In this document: one piece after another, positions 35,532 to 47,775 of the stretch | Numbering within the stretch: the stretch's first letter is position 1 | Layout of the letters: every line of letters begins with the position of its first letter | From: Spongilla lacustris | Taxonomy: Eukaryota > Porifera > Demospongiae > Spongillida > Spongillidae | Assembly (NCBI GenBank): GCA_949361645.1 | Contig: OX442416.1 | Coordinates: 16,072,674 to 16,136,673, forward strand | Direction: 5' to 3' | Length of the DNA: 64,000 nt | Notes under the pieces: model-generated | Seen by the model: only the letters and a program-made list of their open reading frames with translations | What the model was told of the DNA's origin: nothing | The model's database searches: none | Position numbers and translations under genes: made by a program

Positions 35532-35724
35532 ATGTCTAGGCGGCAAGTATTCTAAACACTTTAAGACTATTCCACTACTGAGGCCTATGTCGCGATCGCG
35601 ATCGCTTGCGCTCACGTAGAATTATCTCAGTTACTATCGTAGCTGGCAACGTACTACTACCGCACATCACTTGAATATGAAGAGGTATGCATGTACGTGC
35701 GCAGAGGTGTGTCTGTGGGGTTTA

Positions 35725-35729
<5 letters not shown>

Positions 35730-35784
<55 letters not shown>

Positions 35785-35801
35785 TGTGTGTGTGTGTGTG
35801 T
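35730..35801. repeat. (GT)n microsatellite
   Basis: Nearly pure GT dinucleotide run of about 70 bases. Confidence 0.95.
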
Positions 35802-36559
35802 ATAACGACATTTGTCTATGTAATTGGTCCATTTGAAGTGTGAGGATTGGCTGGTATCTCCACTGGCAGGCAGCTGGTACATGTAGCTCTCCTGCTGGCA
35901 TGCAGTGAGGGGTCTGGATAATTCCATCTGGAACCACTGGTTGTGCAAGGCTGCTGACTGGACTTGCAGTGTGAGTGAGGGCTGGGATCTCCATGCACTG
36001 TCATTATACATGTATATAAGTGTAGTGGGGTCCCATTGACACATGCATATTGGTTGAGTGTGGCTATTGTGGGGTTTAATGGTTCTACACATTGGGTCTG
36101 ATAGCTCCAAGTGTGTGGCTGGGACCAATTTATGTAGGCCCCTATTTTTGTGGGGGCTGGCTGCTGGCTCAACATGCAGTGAGAGAGCTGGCATCTCCAC
36201 AGTTATCAGACCCCAGGTGGCTCCCCTGCTGGCAGTGTGGGAGGTCTGATAACTCCATAGGTAGTGTTTGGAGGGGGTGGGGCATGTGTGGCTCCCTAAG
36301 AGTTGGGGCTGCCAACTTCTCTTGCAGTGCATATACATTTAGACAAGTGTAGATTGTGGAAGTGTAAAGAGCATACAAATGGAGGTTGTAGAGAAGTGAA
36401 TAGATTGCACACGTGTGTACAGGACAGTGTGTGTATATACACTGTAGAGATTGGGTAGAGGAAAGTTATACACGTCTATCCATGCAAACTCATAACTCAC
36501 TAGCATCAATGCTCAGAAAAGCCAGGCATCAATAATTATGCTGTGCTTGCCTGAACTAG

Positions 36560-38455
36560 TGAATGAAGAATTTAAGGACGTGGCCAGCATCACAAAATCA
36601 CAGTTACTGCAATAGCACATGCAAAGAAAGGTAGTTCATTCGGCACATGGATCCTGATGACACACACCTCAGATACAACTATGTGAGACACTTTGCTATG
36701 GGTTCAACAACAATAGAGAATTTATTGCTGCATGGATTTAGCTAAGATGGCAACTGCATGGGTTGCCTGTACACTTCAACTGTATGCAGGTACACCTGAT
36801 CATGTTCAGTATGCATCATAATGAATATTTGAACAAAAACGTGCAAAGACACTGCTATTGCAAGAAACACAATATGTGTGTGTATGATTCCAAAAGATCC
36901 ACAAGGTAACACTTTATGGTCTCCAGCCAGCACTAATATTATTCAAGTCTGGCTTCACATACTTTCAGCAGACTAGACCTGAAATGCGAGAGACTGAGCA
37001 CGTGCGATGTCACCATTTTATTGTTCAGACTAGTGATGGTAGTGCAATCTCATCAAAGAACTCAAGGGAAAAGGTTACTGTCGACATGTTGCATGTGTAC
37101 ATGTATGTATTATGTATTATTATATGCCCAATTGTAGTGGATTGCAGGAAAACTAAAAACCATAGAAAAACTATCAATCAGAACTCCATGCAAGAGCTGT
37201 ACATATTTGGTTACTACAAAATGAGTCCCGAGCGCAATGGACCATGCTAAAGAACTGCATTAGATTCGCATGACTTCACTAATGGTACATGCACATGTTA
37301 ATCACTTGGAACAGGAATCTGTAACCCACAGCATTTGAAGCACACCTTCAAGTTGAGAACTGCCAGCCAGTTCCTTCCCCCACCACCCTCCCCCTCCCAC
37401 CCATAAAATGTGCTTGGGCCTCATCACTATATGTGATCAGGCATGCTGTTTACATTTATATATGTATATAGTTTTAATAGTCACTTTAAATACCGTAATA
37501 CTAATACTTCTAATACTGCCAATAACACACACAGTTATTAAAGGTTGAAATCTATTATGGCAAGTGTCATGCAGGGTTGCCAAAGGCCAGTCGGGTCCAC
37601 CCACAAGGCAAGAAGCAGGGGGAGTAGATTGTCACACCATGCATGCGTACGCCAGCAATTGTATGGCGTTTATCATGCTTGTCCTTTGTTAACTCTGTGT
37701 GTGCTTTGACTGATTTCAGTTGCCCTGTCTCAGATAGAAAGCTATTTAAATTAATAACTGTGTGCGTTATTGGCAGTATTAAAAGTGCAAGGATTATGGT
37801 ATTTAAAGTGATTATAAAAATATATACATGCATAAATGTAAGCAGCATGTCTGATCACATATAGAGATGCAGGCCCAAGCACATCTAAGTGTCAAGTGTT
37901 CCACGTCACGTGTATCCTGGTACATATTGTTGCAACTATTAACCATTTTTATGGGGGGGTGGGGGGGGGGGGTGGGGGAAAGGAACTGGTTGGCATTTTA
38001 GATGTGCTTCAAATGTTGTGGGTTACAGATTCCTGTTCCAAGTGATTAACATGTACACATACCATTAGTGAAGTCATGCGATTCTAATGCAGTCCTTTAG
38101 CATGGTCAATTGTGCTCGGGGCTCATTTTGCCAAATATGTACTTATAAGGTTGATGCAGCTTTTGCATGGAGTTCTGATCAATAATTTACTTTAAAGATC
38201 CAGAATGTGAGTGGTGGTGCACTCTTGATATATTGTAAGCGCATGGAGCCTTTAAATGCATTGTTGCTCGTTGTGGGCGAAAGCAATTATATTGAATAAA
38301 TACAACACAATCCAAAACATGCCTGTGTTGGAGGGGTAAACTTGTCTGATGTCTCAAAGTATATTTAGTATTGCCACACCTTCTCTAATTGTGATTGCTT
38401 TTCTATGGTTTTCAGTGTTTCTGCAATCCATACGTATAATGATACATAATACATA
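36560..38455. repeat. Segmental duplication copy B, distal block 2, with long inverted repeat
   Basis: 36560-37860 parallels 13285-14600. In addition, 37105-37440 recurs in inverse orientation at 37866-38455 (for example GGAACAGGAATCTGTAACCCA near 37308 versus its complement near 38022, and CCATAGAAAA versus TTTTCTATGG), with about 200 extra bases in the right arm. The right arm includes a G run at 37956-37980. Confidence 0.75.
37470..37830. mobile_element. Foldback MITE, copy 2
   Basis: Near-identical to 14240-14600, including AATACTGCCAATAACACACACAG at the left and its complement at the right. It lies at the centre of the long inverted repeat. Confidence 0.6.
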
Positions 38456-38759
38456 CCTATCCGCACGGGCTTGCATGATACTTTTTTTTTCTATCCAGGA
38501 ATGACCCCGTATCACTTCCCTTTCAGTGAGTAGCTTCAAAAGAGAACAGCTATTTTCATAGGAAAAAATATAAAAACTTTGCCGAGCGCAGGGGTATAGT
38601 CTAGTCACTATAGTCCGCTTATAGTGACGAACGCGCGCATATTTCATCAGCGGTTGCAAGCAGCTTTGACAGGATTAAACTATGGCTGCATCTGTAGCAA
38701 CAAAAGGCCATGCAGCTGGGAGACCTCGTCCCTTTAACCACGTATCTGTCTTTCAGTTG

Positions 38760-39022
38760 CAGAGGCGTACGCAGGGGGGGGTTCGAGGGGGTTCGGACGA
38801 ACCCCCCTTTTGGCTCTGAACTTTTTTTTTTTCAATATGTGCGCAAGTAACCAGATAAATTGAATGGTACAGTGGGAGGAACCTTAACTCCGCTCGCATG
38901 TGGCAAAACGCAAGGGGGACCCCACCCCCCCACACCCCCCCCCCCCCACTCACGCCTGTGTCATTTATAGTATATAACCACGCTCCGTAACCCCTCTTTT
39001 TAAAATCCTGCATACGCCCCTG
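38760..39022. mobile_element. 263-bp non-autonomous DNA element, 5-bp target-site duplication
   Basis: The ends are CAGAGGCGTACGCAGG at the left and, on the other strand, CAGGGGCGTATGCAGG at the right. AGTTG flanks both sides (38755-38759 and 39023-39027). The interior holds GTTCGGACGAACCCCCC and C/G-rich runs, with no coding frame. It belongs with 14752-15527 and 47776-48557. Confidence 0.8.
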
Positions 39023-39349
39023 AGTTGTAGCTTGTATCGCCTCAATGGGGCTTCAGGTATACCGGCAGCCTTTGGGACAGAGTTTAGGCTATGACCCTGG
39101 CTAATTCACTGTATCACATTGTGAATCAATGCTGGATTTCGATTTTACCTATATATACGGCCCTAGCTGCGATGACAATTTTGTGATGCAAGCTGGTGAT
39201 TGCAGACTGCCAATCTGGAATTACATGCTTGTGCCACAGAAAATGACTTCGGCTACATTGACAGCCCTGGAAAATTATGGTATTGTATTGATTCCGTTTT
39301 GGTCGATTGTGAAATTCATATCGCTCTATAATGAAGTGAGTCCGACCTG

Positions 39350-40579
39350 TCACAGGTGTCGCCCGGAAATTGTGTCGCGGCAACAGTTTTTCCCCAGGAA
39401 ATTATGCCGCTCACAATTAACATAGCGACCGTATATCCTAGGGAAATTCTGTCGTCAGGAAATACTGTCGCTCAACATGGATCGGTCCCAATACGACACA
39501 CACTACTGCTAGCTTTCTGCTGTAACCAAACCTATATCCTCCTCTTTGTAATAAGAACGAAACATTGCATGAGCATCAGTATATGAAAAAGGTATATAGC
39601 ATCAAGATATTGATCAGTCTCAATTTCTTTGCTGTAACTGATGCTCAAGTGTTTGTTTGAACCACTCATCCAAACCACTACTCTGAGGATGATATGCACT
39701 TGTCAGGTTACACTTTACCCCAGTGATTCTGCCACAATTCACCTTAGAAAGACAATTTCATTTTAACAATGCTGCTGCTGTTTATAATTAAGGTACATTG
39801 ATAACAAATTCTCGACCTTGATCTAAACCTTGCAACATCAAACGGTGTAATAGAAACTCGTGCAGCAACTCTGATGGCAGGGGCTTAGGGCTGTTGTGGT
39901 AAAGGACCAATCAAATCAACATCTATATGCATGGTGTGCCATACTTCAGCCCTTACATGCAGGACTTGGGTGGAGCTCTGCTGATGTCTTTTCAAATTTT
40001 CTACGCACATGTACATATGCATAGAATAGCATCAGTACATAAATATACCTGTTTGTTCTTTGGCACTTATCACACGTTTGAAGAATTTTTTCACATCATT
40101 TACCATTCCACACCAATAAAACCTCTCCGCAATTTTGGACAGCGTATTATCTTGTCCTAAGTGACCACCATTATAAGTTCAGCGTAATGATACTATCCTT
40201 CAAGAACGTTTATTGTTCATCCATCTATCACAACCTATAACATATCATCAGTTAGCGCAAGATATTCCGAAGTACGTGTAGTTTCACTCCACCTTCGGCT
40301 TCGTTATCGCGACTGAAGTACTGCACGACAAAATCATTTTGCTCTTCTTCGAAAACACTGAGTCTCTTTCGTTCTTATTACAAAAGAGGATGATATATAG
40401 GTTTGGTTACAGCAGAAAGCTAGCAGTAGTGTACGTCGTATTCCATGTCGAGCGACAGTATTTCCTGATGACAGAATTTCCTTAGGATATACGGTCGCTA
40501 CGTTAATTGTGAGCGGCATAATTTCCTGAGGAAAAACTGTCGCCGCGACACAATTTCCGGGCTACAGATTTTCCTGTGA
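39350..40579. mobile_element. Mutator-like element: 215-bp inverted ends, 9-10-bp target-site duplication
   Basis: Left arm 39350-39558 and right arm 40362-40579 are inverse copies at high identity (for example GGAAATTGTGTCGCGGC, AACCAAACCTATAT). GTCCGACCTG (39340-39349) and TACCGACCTG (40580-40589) flank the element, eight of ten bases alike. Long inverted ends with about 9-bp duplications are the Mutator (MULE) pattern. The interior is not a MULE transposase but retroelement integrase debris (39640-40180). Confidence 0.75.
39640..40180 (-). pseudogene. Retroviral-type integrase remnant inside the Mutator-like element
   Basis: Read on the minus strand, the right part gives GGHLGQDNTLSKIAERFYW, then, after a shift, CDKCQRTNR, the HHCC zinc-binding region. 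Further on come VWHTIHIDVDLIGPLPQQ (first catalytic aspartate region), LDQGREFV (second aspartate) and TSAYHPQSSGLDEWFKQTL (the glutamate region, where E is part of DEW). The order and spacing fit the integrase of Ty3/gypsy-like elements or of Ginger-type transposons. Several frameshifts and stops make it dead. Confidence 0.7.
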
Positions 40580-40786
40580 TACCGACCTGGTTGTACATTT
40601 TGGTATACAGCTACCTGTATTTTCACGCATCCAGTCTGGAAGTGACAAGAACAGAATCCACACTAGTACTCTTGGCCAAGCATATGAACATACCACGAAG
40701 CTTTGACGTAAACGTAGCTATAGTTTGCTCTAAAACGTTATGCAAACATAAAATTCGATTGTATCGTGTGCACATGACTGTGACAA

Positions 40787-41803
40787 ATGCCTCAAGTAGC
40801 AAGAGCCCATCGACTGACAGTAGAGCAAAGAGCTGCAATAGTAAGGCTGTACTATGAGAGTAGAAAAAATGCTTACCTCACATTAAGTAGGTTCAGGAGG
40901 GACTACCCAGCCTACACAACTTTGTGCCAAAGCACTGTGCTTAGGTTGGTATCTAAATTAGAGTAGCATGGGACCATGGAAAACAGACTTAAGCAGCATT
41001 ATGGAAGGAAGAAGTCTGTTAGAGTGCTGCCAACATTAACATCCTTGCTCAGTGCATACAGAGGAATCCCCATGTCAGTACACGGCGCATTCAAGCTCAC
41101 ACAAGGCTCAAGAGGTCAAGCACACAGAAGATGTTGAAGAAGGACCTCCACATGAAGGCGTACCATCCTCCTGCAGTACAGGCTTTAAAAGCACCTGATG
41201 CTGCCAAGAGGGTAAAGTGGGCTGAGGATTTCCTTGATACAGTCATGCTGGACTTCGCATACCCTTACTATATACTCTGGACTGATGAGGCCATTTTTCA
41301 TCTCAATAGAACTGTCAACCGGCACAATGCCATCACCTGGGCCACCCAAAACCCCCATATATATATTGAGAGAGACACCCAGAAAGGTGATGTTGTGAGT
41401 GGGTCTCATCAAGGACAATATCATTCCATTTTTCTTTGATAGTTCAGTGACTGAAGATGTCTATCTAAATCTGCTGAAGAGAAGTGTGTGGCCAGCTATC
41501 AGAGCATTGATGGGGGACGAGATTGTTCTTGTTTATTTCAAACAAGATGGAGCATCAGCACACTACTCCAAAGTTGCTCGGAGATGGTTGGACCATACAT
41601 TCAAAGAGAGATGGATAGGAAGAGCTAGACCTATACCATGGCCAGCAAGAAGTCCAGACCTATCACCTTTGGACTTTTGGCTGTGGGGCTACCTTAGGGA
41701 TCAAGTCTATGGACAACAGTTGGAATTGAGGATGGCAATTCAGAATGCAATCCAAGCCATGAAAAGTAGTGGAAAATTCAAGGACTTCAGTTGGGCATTT
41801 ATA
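40787..41803 (+). pseudogene. Mariner-family DD41D transposase pseudogene, copy 2
   Basis: The frame opens at ATG 40787 with the same N-terminal helix-turn-helix as copy 1 and ends at the same TAG after VSKLE, near 40966. The catalytic part is in two frames: 41131-41439 has WTDEAIFHLNRTVNRHNA (first aspartate), and 41399-41875 has YFKQDGASAHYS and RSPDLSPLDFWLWGYL with 41 residues between the second and third aspartates. A short deletion near 41395 shifts the frame. Because the early stop is shared with copy 1, that lesion predates the split of the copies, or the stop region is an artefact of an unrecognised intron. Confidence 0.88.
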
Positions 41804-41830
41804 ATTAAGGTGACAATGTATGGTGTGTAC

Positions 41831-43130
41831 TTGTTGTACGTGCATGCATATTGCAAGTATCATGTTATGCTATAATCATTTGAGCAGACCATGCATAGCT
41901 AGAAGCTCACAAAAACAACATTGAAATAAATTCACCACCTCTAATACATGTACATGTAGGACAATAATTTTTCATCATCCAAAAATCTATATAGACCTGG
42001 AGGTTTTAATTCATGTTAAGCACATATTCACATTACAACATGTTCCCTTAAAACAGAGAATCATGTACTCATGGATAAACAACAACACACAATGTGATCT
42101 AACATTGATGCAGAGCACACCTCTCTTTTAAAAACAGCATTCATCCCTATCGTAGTCTATACTGCGCTGGTAACTTAACATCAAAGGATGCTATTGCACA
42201 TGTTCTGACCTAACATGAGTTCATAAACACTTTTTGAATACCCAATAGCATGAAACTGAGTCTGGTCACAATTGCAGTTTTTCTAAGCAAATATTACATC
42301 AAACTAGCTTTTTAACAAACAACAAGAGTCTCTTCTAAATCAAAGCATCCACGTATATTTATGTACACATAGAGACATGAACTGAAATCACAACAAAAAG
42401 AAAAACACTTTCTTAAAACCAATCATCCAAACCTGCAGGACCATTAGATGCTTTGAAATGTAAGCACTCCCTCACATTACAGTAGTCTCTTATAGAAGGA
42501 AGTGGCTATGCAACATGATCATACCTTCTCTACAAACAGCAGCTGTCTTCTCATCTAACAGTTGCTGGCCCATTTGTTTATAGTCAGAAATAAAAAACTA
42601 CCTCCCTACCATTATGCTTAAATAAGAGAACCTAAACCAGCACAAATCGTCATCTGGAAACTAGCTAAGAGGCTCACAATGCACACCTCTCTTAAAACTG
42701 ATCTGCACAATCATGTAAATTCCTTTCCGAGAAGAACAAACCCACAACATTACATTTTACTCGTGTTTAACACAAGAAGATTGTTTTTATTGATTCATTG
42801 ATTGATTTAATACCCTTAGCAAATACTTCTACAGCATGCATGCACACATGCTGAATGCAATAGAATGAAATCACATTAAAAAATCAGATGCATCTATTCT
42901 TACTCAAGTTAAGCACATCATGATCTGGGAACTAGCTAACAGGCTTGCAACATGATACAACGAAAATCCAACAATTGGTGGCAGCTTGTAACATTGTCAG
43001 AGTCATGAAAGAAGATCCCACCCATACAAAAATGCTTTTAAAACATTAGTCAGAAACCCTAACACGAATTAATTTGATAAAGGCTCACATTATGATGCGA
43101 ACTAACTGAAACCTTCCCCATTATCTAGGT
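41831..43130. other. No gene recognised
   Basis: AT-rich sequence of 1.3 kb with recurring words such as CTCACAATG and GGCTCACA, but no definable repeat or coding region. Confidence 0.35.
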
Positions 43131-43900
43131 GTATTTTTCTTTAGTCGAAATAACCGATCGCGTATCTGTTTTTCTTAGTCTCTATTAGTCTATATTCGTT
43201 TCCTTTATATGCAAAAAATCGGTAGGAAATCGATTACCCCTTTTATATACACCCTACATTTTTCCCGCCTGTCCAAAGGTTCACCAATATAACGGGTTAA
43301 TTAAGGTAAATAGAAACATTGCTGATATAATCAGCACTGCTTTCCCTCAAAACACGCGTTGCGCGCGTAGTGGGCACGGCAGTTTATATACATGTACGTT
43401 CGCACTCTCTGCAGTATAGTATATGTGCGTTAATGAAACACGCTACGTACTCTTTTGCACAGATCACAGATGCATGTCCAGACATTTCGTTCTGAATATT
43501 GTACATGTCTTGTTTAGCGGCTTTGTCATATGCGAGGAGCGGTGTTCCACCATGAGGTTTCTAGCTGATTCAAATTATTTATGGTCATGCTGTTGGAACA
43601 ATGGATTATATAATGTCGGCGGATGGAAATAAATTTATACGAGTTTCAGGCATTTTGTACTTGAAAGGAACATTTTTGTTGTTTCGAGCGCAAGCTGCGG
43701 GGCATTATCAAGCGAATATGAAAAATCGGAAAAACCTAGGTAATCGTTGACTAATTAATAGTGCATTAATCGCCAAAATCGATTCAAAGTTTCTAGTAAC
43801 CGATTTTCAAGTTGCTATAAACCTGGATAATCGATTGGAGTTTTCTTTCATAGTCGAAATAATCGATTTAGATTTATGAAAAATGTTACACACCCTATGG
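43131..43900. other. AATCGATT-rich stretch, possibly a transposon
   Basis: TAGTCGAAATAAYCGAT occurs near both ends (43136 and 43853), and ATCGATT-type words occur at least six times. Terminal repeats and duplications could not be fixed, so no element is called. Confidence 0.3.
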
Positions 43901-43908
43901 GACTCCTA

Positions 43909-44995
43909 CATGCACAGATGTGTGACACAGACCTCAGGTAATGCTACTGTGATGCAAGATTCCCAGAACATCGTTTACTTTAATCACAAGGTACATGTAG
44001 CACTAGTCACTCTTACAGGTGGGACCTAGCCACGGTCCTCAGAGGGGGCGGGTCACAACCATGGCACATGCACAGTTGTGTGAAACAGACCTCAGTAGAT
44101 GCTATTGTGATGCAGGATTCCTAGAACATCGCTTAGTTTGCTCACAAGGTAGCACTTGTCACTCTCACAGGTGGGACCTAGCCACGATACTCAGAGGGGG
44201 TGGGTCAAGACCATGATACATGCACAGATGTGTGACACAGACCTCAGGTAATGCTACTGTGGTGCAGGATTCCGAGAACATCGCTTAGTTTGATCACAAG
44301 GTAGCACTAGTCACTCTCACAAGTGGGACCTAGCCACGGTCCTCAGAGGGGGTGGGTCACAACCATGGCACATGCACAGATGTGTGAAACAGACCTCAGT
44401 ATATGCTACTGTTGTGCAGAATTCCAAGAACATCGCTTAGTTTGGTCACAAGGTTGCACTTTGTCACTCTCACAGGTGTGACATAGCCACGGTCCTCAGA
44501 GGGGGTGGGTCACAACCATGACACATGCACAGATGTGTGAAACAGACCTCAGGAGATGTTATTGTGGTGCAGGATTCCCAGAACATTGCTTAGTTTGGTC
44601 ACCCTGTCACTCTTTCAGGTGTGACATAGCCACGGTCCTCAGAGGGGGTGGATCACAACCATGACATATGTACAGATGTGTGACACAGACCTCAGGAGGG
44701 GTGCAGGATTCCCAGAACATTGCTTAGTTTGGTCACAAGGTTGCACTTTGTCACTCTCACAGGTGTGACATAGCCATGGTCCTCAGAGGGTGTGGGTCAC
44801 AACCATGACACATGCACAGGTGTGTGACACAGACCTCAGGAGATGATATTGTGGTGCAGGATACCCAGAAAATTGCTTAGTTTGGTCACCCTGTCACTCT
44901 CACAGGTGTGACATAGCCACGGTCCTCACAGGGAGTTGGGTCAAGACGATGACATATGCACAAATGTGCATGTGACATAGACCTCTTGACTAGAA
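43909..44995. repeat. Satellite-like tandem repeat, about 150-bp unit, seven to eight copies
   Basis: Units begin with TGCACAGATGTGTGACACAG at about 43913, 44068, 44221, 44373, 44528, 44669, 44814 and 44957. Each continues with a variable GATTCC(C)AGAACATCGC part and CCACGGTCCTCAGAGGGGG. Some units are internally shortened. No open frame runs through the array. Confidence 0.92.
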
Positions 44996-45395
44996 CATCG
45001 CTTATAGTATGGTTTGATTTTTAAGATTACATCGCATCGAATTTGTGTGGAATAGGGAGTTACGCTATGCACTTGTGGTTCGGTTTGACGAGCGCGCGCC
45101 GTATGATTTGCTTTAGGCGATAATTTGTGTGGAATGTGGTGCTGAGGAATGTGGTGCCAACTTCCATGCAGTTTCAAAAGCGATACGAATTTGATCGCTT
45201 TCATGAAAAGTAGGCTTGAATCATTTACGAAAAGTATTATCAAAGTCACAGAAATGTTCCAAAATCTCTGCAACTGGAACCTTTTATAAATTCATTTCCT
45301 ATTTTTATTTTTTAATCTGAAAACATAATAATAATAATAAGTACAACCTTGATCACAAAGAAAAAAGTTAAACACCTAGCCTACCTACAAAAGTG

Positions 45396-46342
45396 TCAAT
45401 TAACTATCTCTCGCCCCATAATGGACCTAGCCACTGACCTTACCAGAGAGATGCTGAGGTGACCATAAATGTCTCTGACAAGAGTAGACTTCGGTCGACC
45501 CTGATGCAGGGCCAGCAAAGTGGCCAAGCGAGAAAAAACGCCTTGTGCCTCTCTTCCCCAATTGCCAAATATTTCCACTGCAAGAGGAATGCACGACCAT
45601 CCGAGTGCTTGGCACCTAGCATCATTAGCTGCATGCTTCCTTGTCTCAGCAGCCAAGGCTGCGGCTCCTTCATTGATGCTGGCCTCATTCAGGGTGACCG
45701 GAGTAAGAGGAGAGGTAACAGTGACGTCAAAGGCAGCTGGCTTAGCCCTATCCCATCCATCAACCAGCACATCAGCAGGTCGTGTGTAATTGTGTGTTCC
45801 CAAGAGCCCTCTACCAACCTCAATTCGTACAGATAAGTGGGCACGACGGCAAAAGTCAGCAATGATGTTTCGCAGGCGGTTGCGTCTAATGACCACATCA
45901 CCCCCATGTCTGCACGAAATCGCATGATGGCCAAGTGGGTCCAAAGCAGTGTCTGGACAGAAAGGGCAAGAGGCTCTAGCAGTAGAGTTCATGCCAAGCC
46001 ACCATTTCACTGCTGTATGGAATTCAGAAGAGTCATGCAAGATGCAATTCAAGACCCACAGAAGGAACAACTGACAACCAAGAGCTAGCATGAGCAGCAG
46101 AAGAAGAAAGAAGACGTGCCTTGTTAGCAGGAGAAGAGGTCATCAAAAAGATGACTGTCTAATTTCCTGGACAAGGCATGCTGGGAAAGAGGAGAGGATA
46201 AAGTAGCTTCTAAATTGATGACATCACTAGTGGATACAAGAGTTTTGAACCTTGAAATAGCACTCACTAAATGCCTGTTGCTAGCCCTACCGATACCTGA
46301 GCAAGATAAAGAAGAGATGAAAGCAGCAATAATTTCAATCAA
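45396..46342 (-). pseudogene. R2-like retrotransposon fragment: endonuclease domain
   Basis: The open stretch 46091-45396 carries WWLGM, CPFC...GHHAISC, RPADVLVDGW, AAFDVTVTSP and CIPLAVEIFGNWG, the same order as the endonuclease of the element at 3228-6198 but clearly diverged. The catalytic PD..D residues are kept. Upstream, 46342-46124 plus a frame at 46150-46060 (SPANKARLLSSAAHASSWLS) supplies the linker, with a frameshift near 46060. The polymerase is missing, so this is a 5'-truncated copy. A short (TAA)n run at 45328-45342 may mark its 3' tail. Confidence 0.85.
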
Positions 46343-47606
46343 ACTGAAACAAAACTGCTCGTAGTTAGTGAGGATTAAGCTCTCTGATGGTGTAATTTTG
46401 GTATAACTGAGCCATCGCAGCCATTTAACATGGCATCTGCAAACAGATTGTGGGAGACAGAAGCACCAACTGAAGCAACATTGTTATTGAATGTGAAAGA
46501 TACCTGAGAAAGGGAAGAGATATCCATCATGCAAGTAGTGGTGATTATTGAATGACTAGTGACACGGTATATTAATTAGAATCATACTTGTCTAAAAGCA
46601 TCGATGAAGATAAATTTCACTGTGTTTTGCCCAGGTCACAGGAAAGATCTCGACATTGGCATGCTGCGCAGCACACAGGCAGTTATTGCCTGTGTGTTGT
46701 ATCACACATAGTATGTCTTCCTCCACAACAATGGCAGCTCCAAAGCTGAACAGGAGAAATTTCTATTAGCACAAGAAGAGTTTCGTTGGGCATTTATAGG
46801 GTTTTTTTTAATATAGGCAAACCATTTTAATAATTTATGTGTGTACATAGTATACACAAAGGCAAGTAATGACATATGAAAATGCACTTATATACTGCCC
46901 TATACTAAAATGGAAAGCATCTGCAATAGGAAGACAAGTTCAGTATTGACCTAAACATTAGTTCCGAAGATGAGGTGACATCATTAAACACTAAAAGCTA
47001 AAAAAAAAAATTCTGCCAAAGAGCTCACCAATCTTTACCTTCCATTGTTTCCGTATCATGCAGACTGTATATTTTTGGTTGTCATTGCAGGTCCAACGTA
47101 GCCACACCTACTGGCGGATGGTAAAGAGGACTTTTGACCTCTCGTATAAACTTCAATTGTGTAAGGTTAATTTAGCTAAAAAGATGTCTATACCAGTGCT
47201 ATTGATCAATAACAATAACGGTATTAACATCATCTAATCTAACTACATTCGAGGAAAATTTAGGAATGAATTCTAGAGGTGCTCTTCCAGCGAAATGTAA
47301 GTATTTTTATTTTTGAAGCGCTGCGTCGATTTGCCGAAGTTTGGATTCGCCACCACGCGTAACGTTGGTAACTATCTAGCTGGTTACGGACGTCTGAACC
47401 ATGTTTTTATGCGCCTGTCAGATTCAATGGTCTACCAATATATATTGGGACAGTTTCCCCTTCGTTTATATTATAAAATCCTATAAAATTGCTATGTAAT
47501 TGAATCGTTCGTCCAAACAGTTAAGGCTATCAACTTTCTATTGTCAACACTGCATACCTGCTCTACGGTAAAATACATTTTGGGGCATTTTTGAGTCCGT
47601 GCATTC
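46343..47606. other. No gene recognised
   Basis: The first 150 bases may still be weak retrotransposon linker on the minus strand. 47455-47590 resembles 50190-50270 and may be further debris of the same element family. Confidence 0.3.
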
Positions 47607-47704
47607 ATGGGCGTACGCAGCCTTCGGGAAAGGGGGGGTCGAAAATTTATACAAGGTGACCTTACGACACGTCACGCTAAATTACGGACTACGCGATTCA
47701 ACGT

Positions 47705-47705
<1 letters not shown>

Positions 47706-47739
<34 letters not shown>
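47706..47739. repeat. Poly-G run, 34 bases
   Basis: Uninterrupted G. This is a likely place for assembly length error. Confidence 0.95.
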
Positions 47740-47740
<1 letters not shown>

Positions 47741-47775
47741 CCTGTCCGCGTAAAGTATATTACAACGTCCGATAC

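Larger units (their letters stand above)
34104..36560. other. 2.4 kb present only in duplication copy B; no gene recognised
   Basis: In copy A the flanking words are nearly adjacent (13260 and 13285). The stretch holds an A-run at 34269-34285, a possible transposon at 34634-35308, a small MITE at 35456-35531, a (GT)n microsatellite at 35730-35801 and, at 35830-36300, degenerate repeats built on TGCAGTGAG and GGCATCTCCA. At its right end, 36370-36560 matches, inverted, the outer part of 15760-15900. Confidence 0.5.

Noticed and set aside
35667..36338. 223-codon minus-strand frame with repeated Ser/Pro/Gln peptides
   Set aside because: Its 3' part is (GT)n and the remainder is degenerate repeats; it lies in an insertion absent from copy A.
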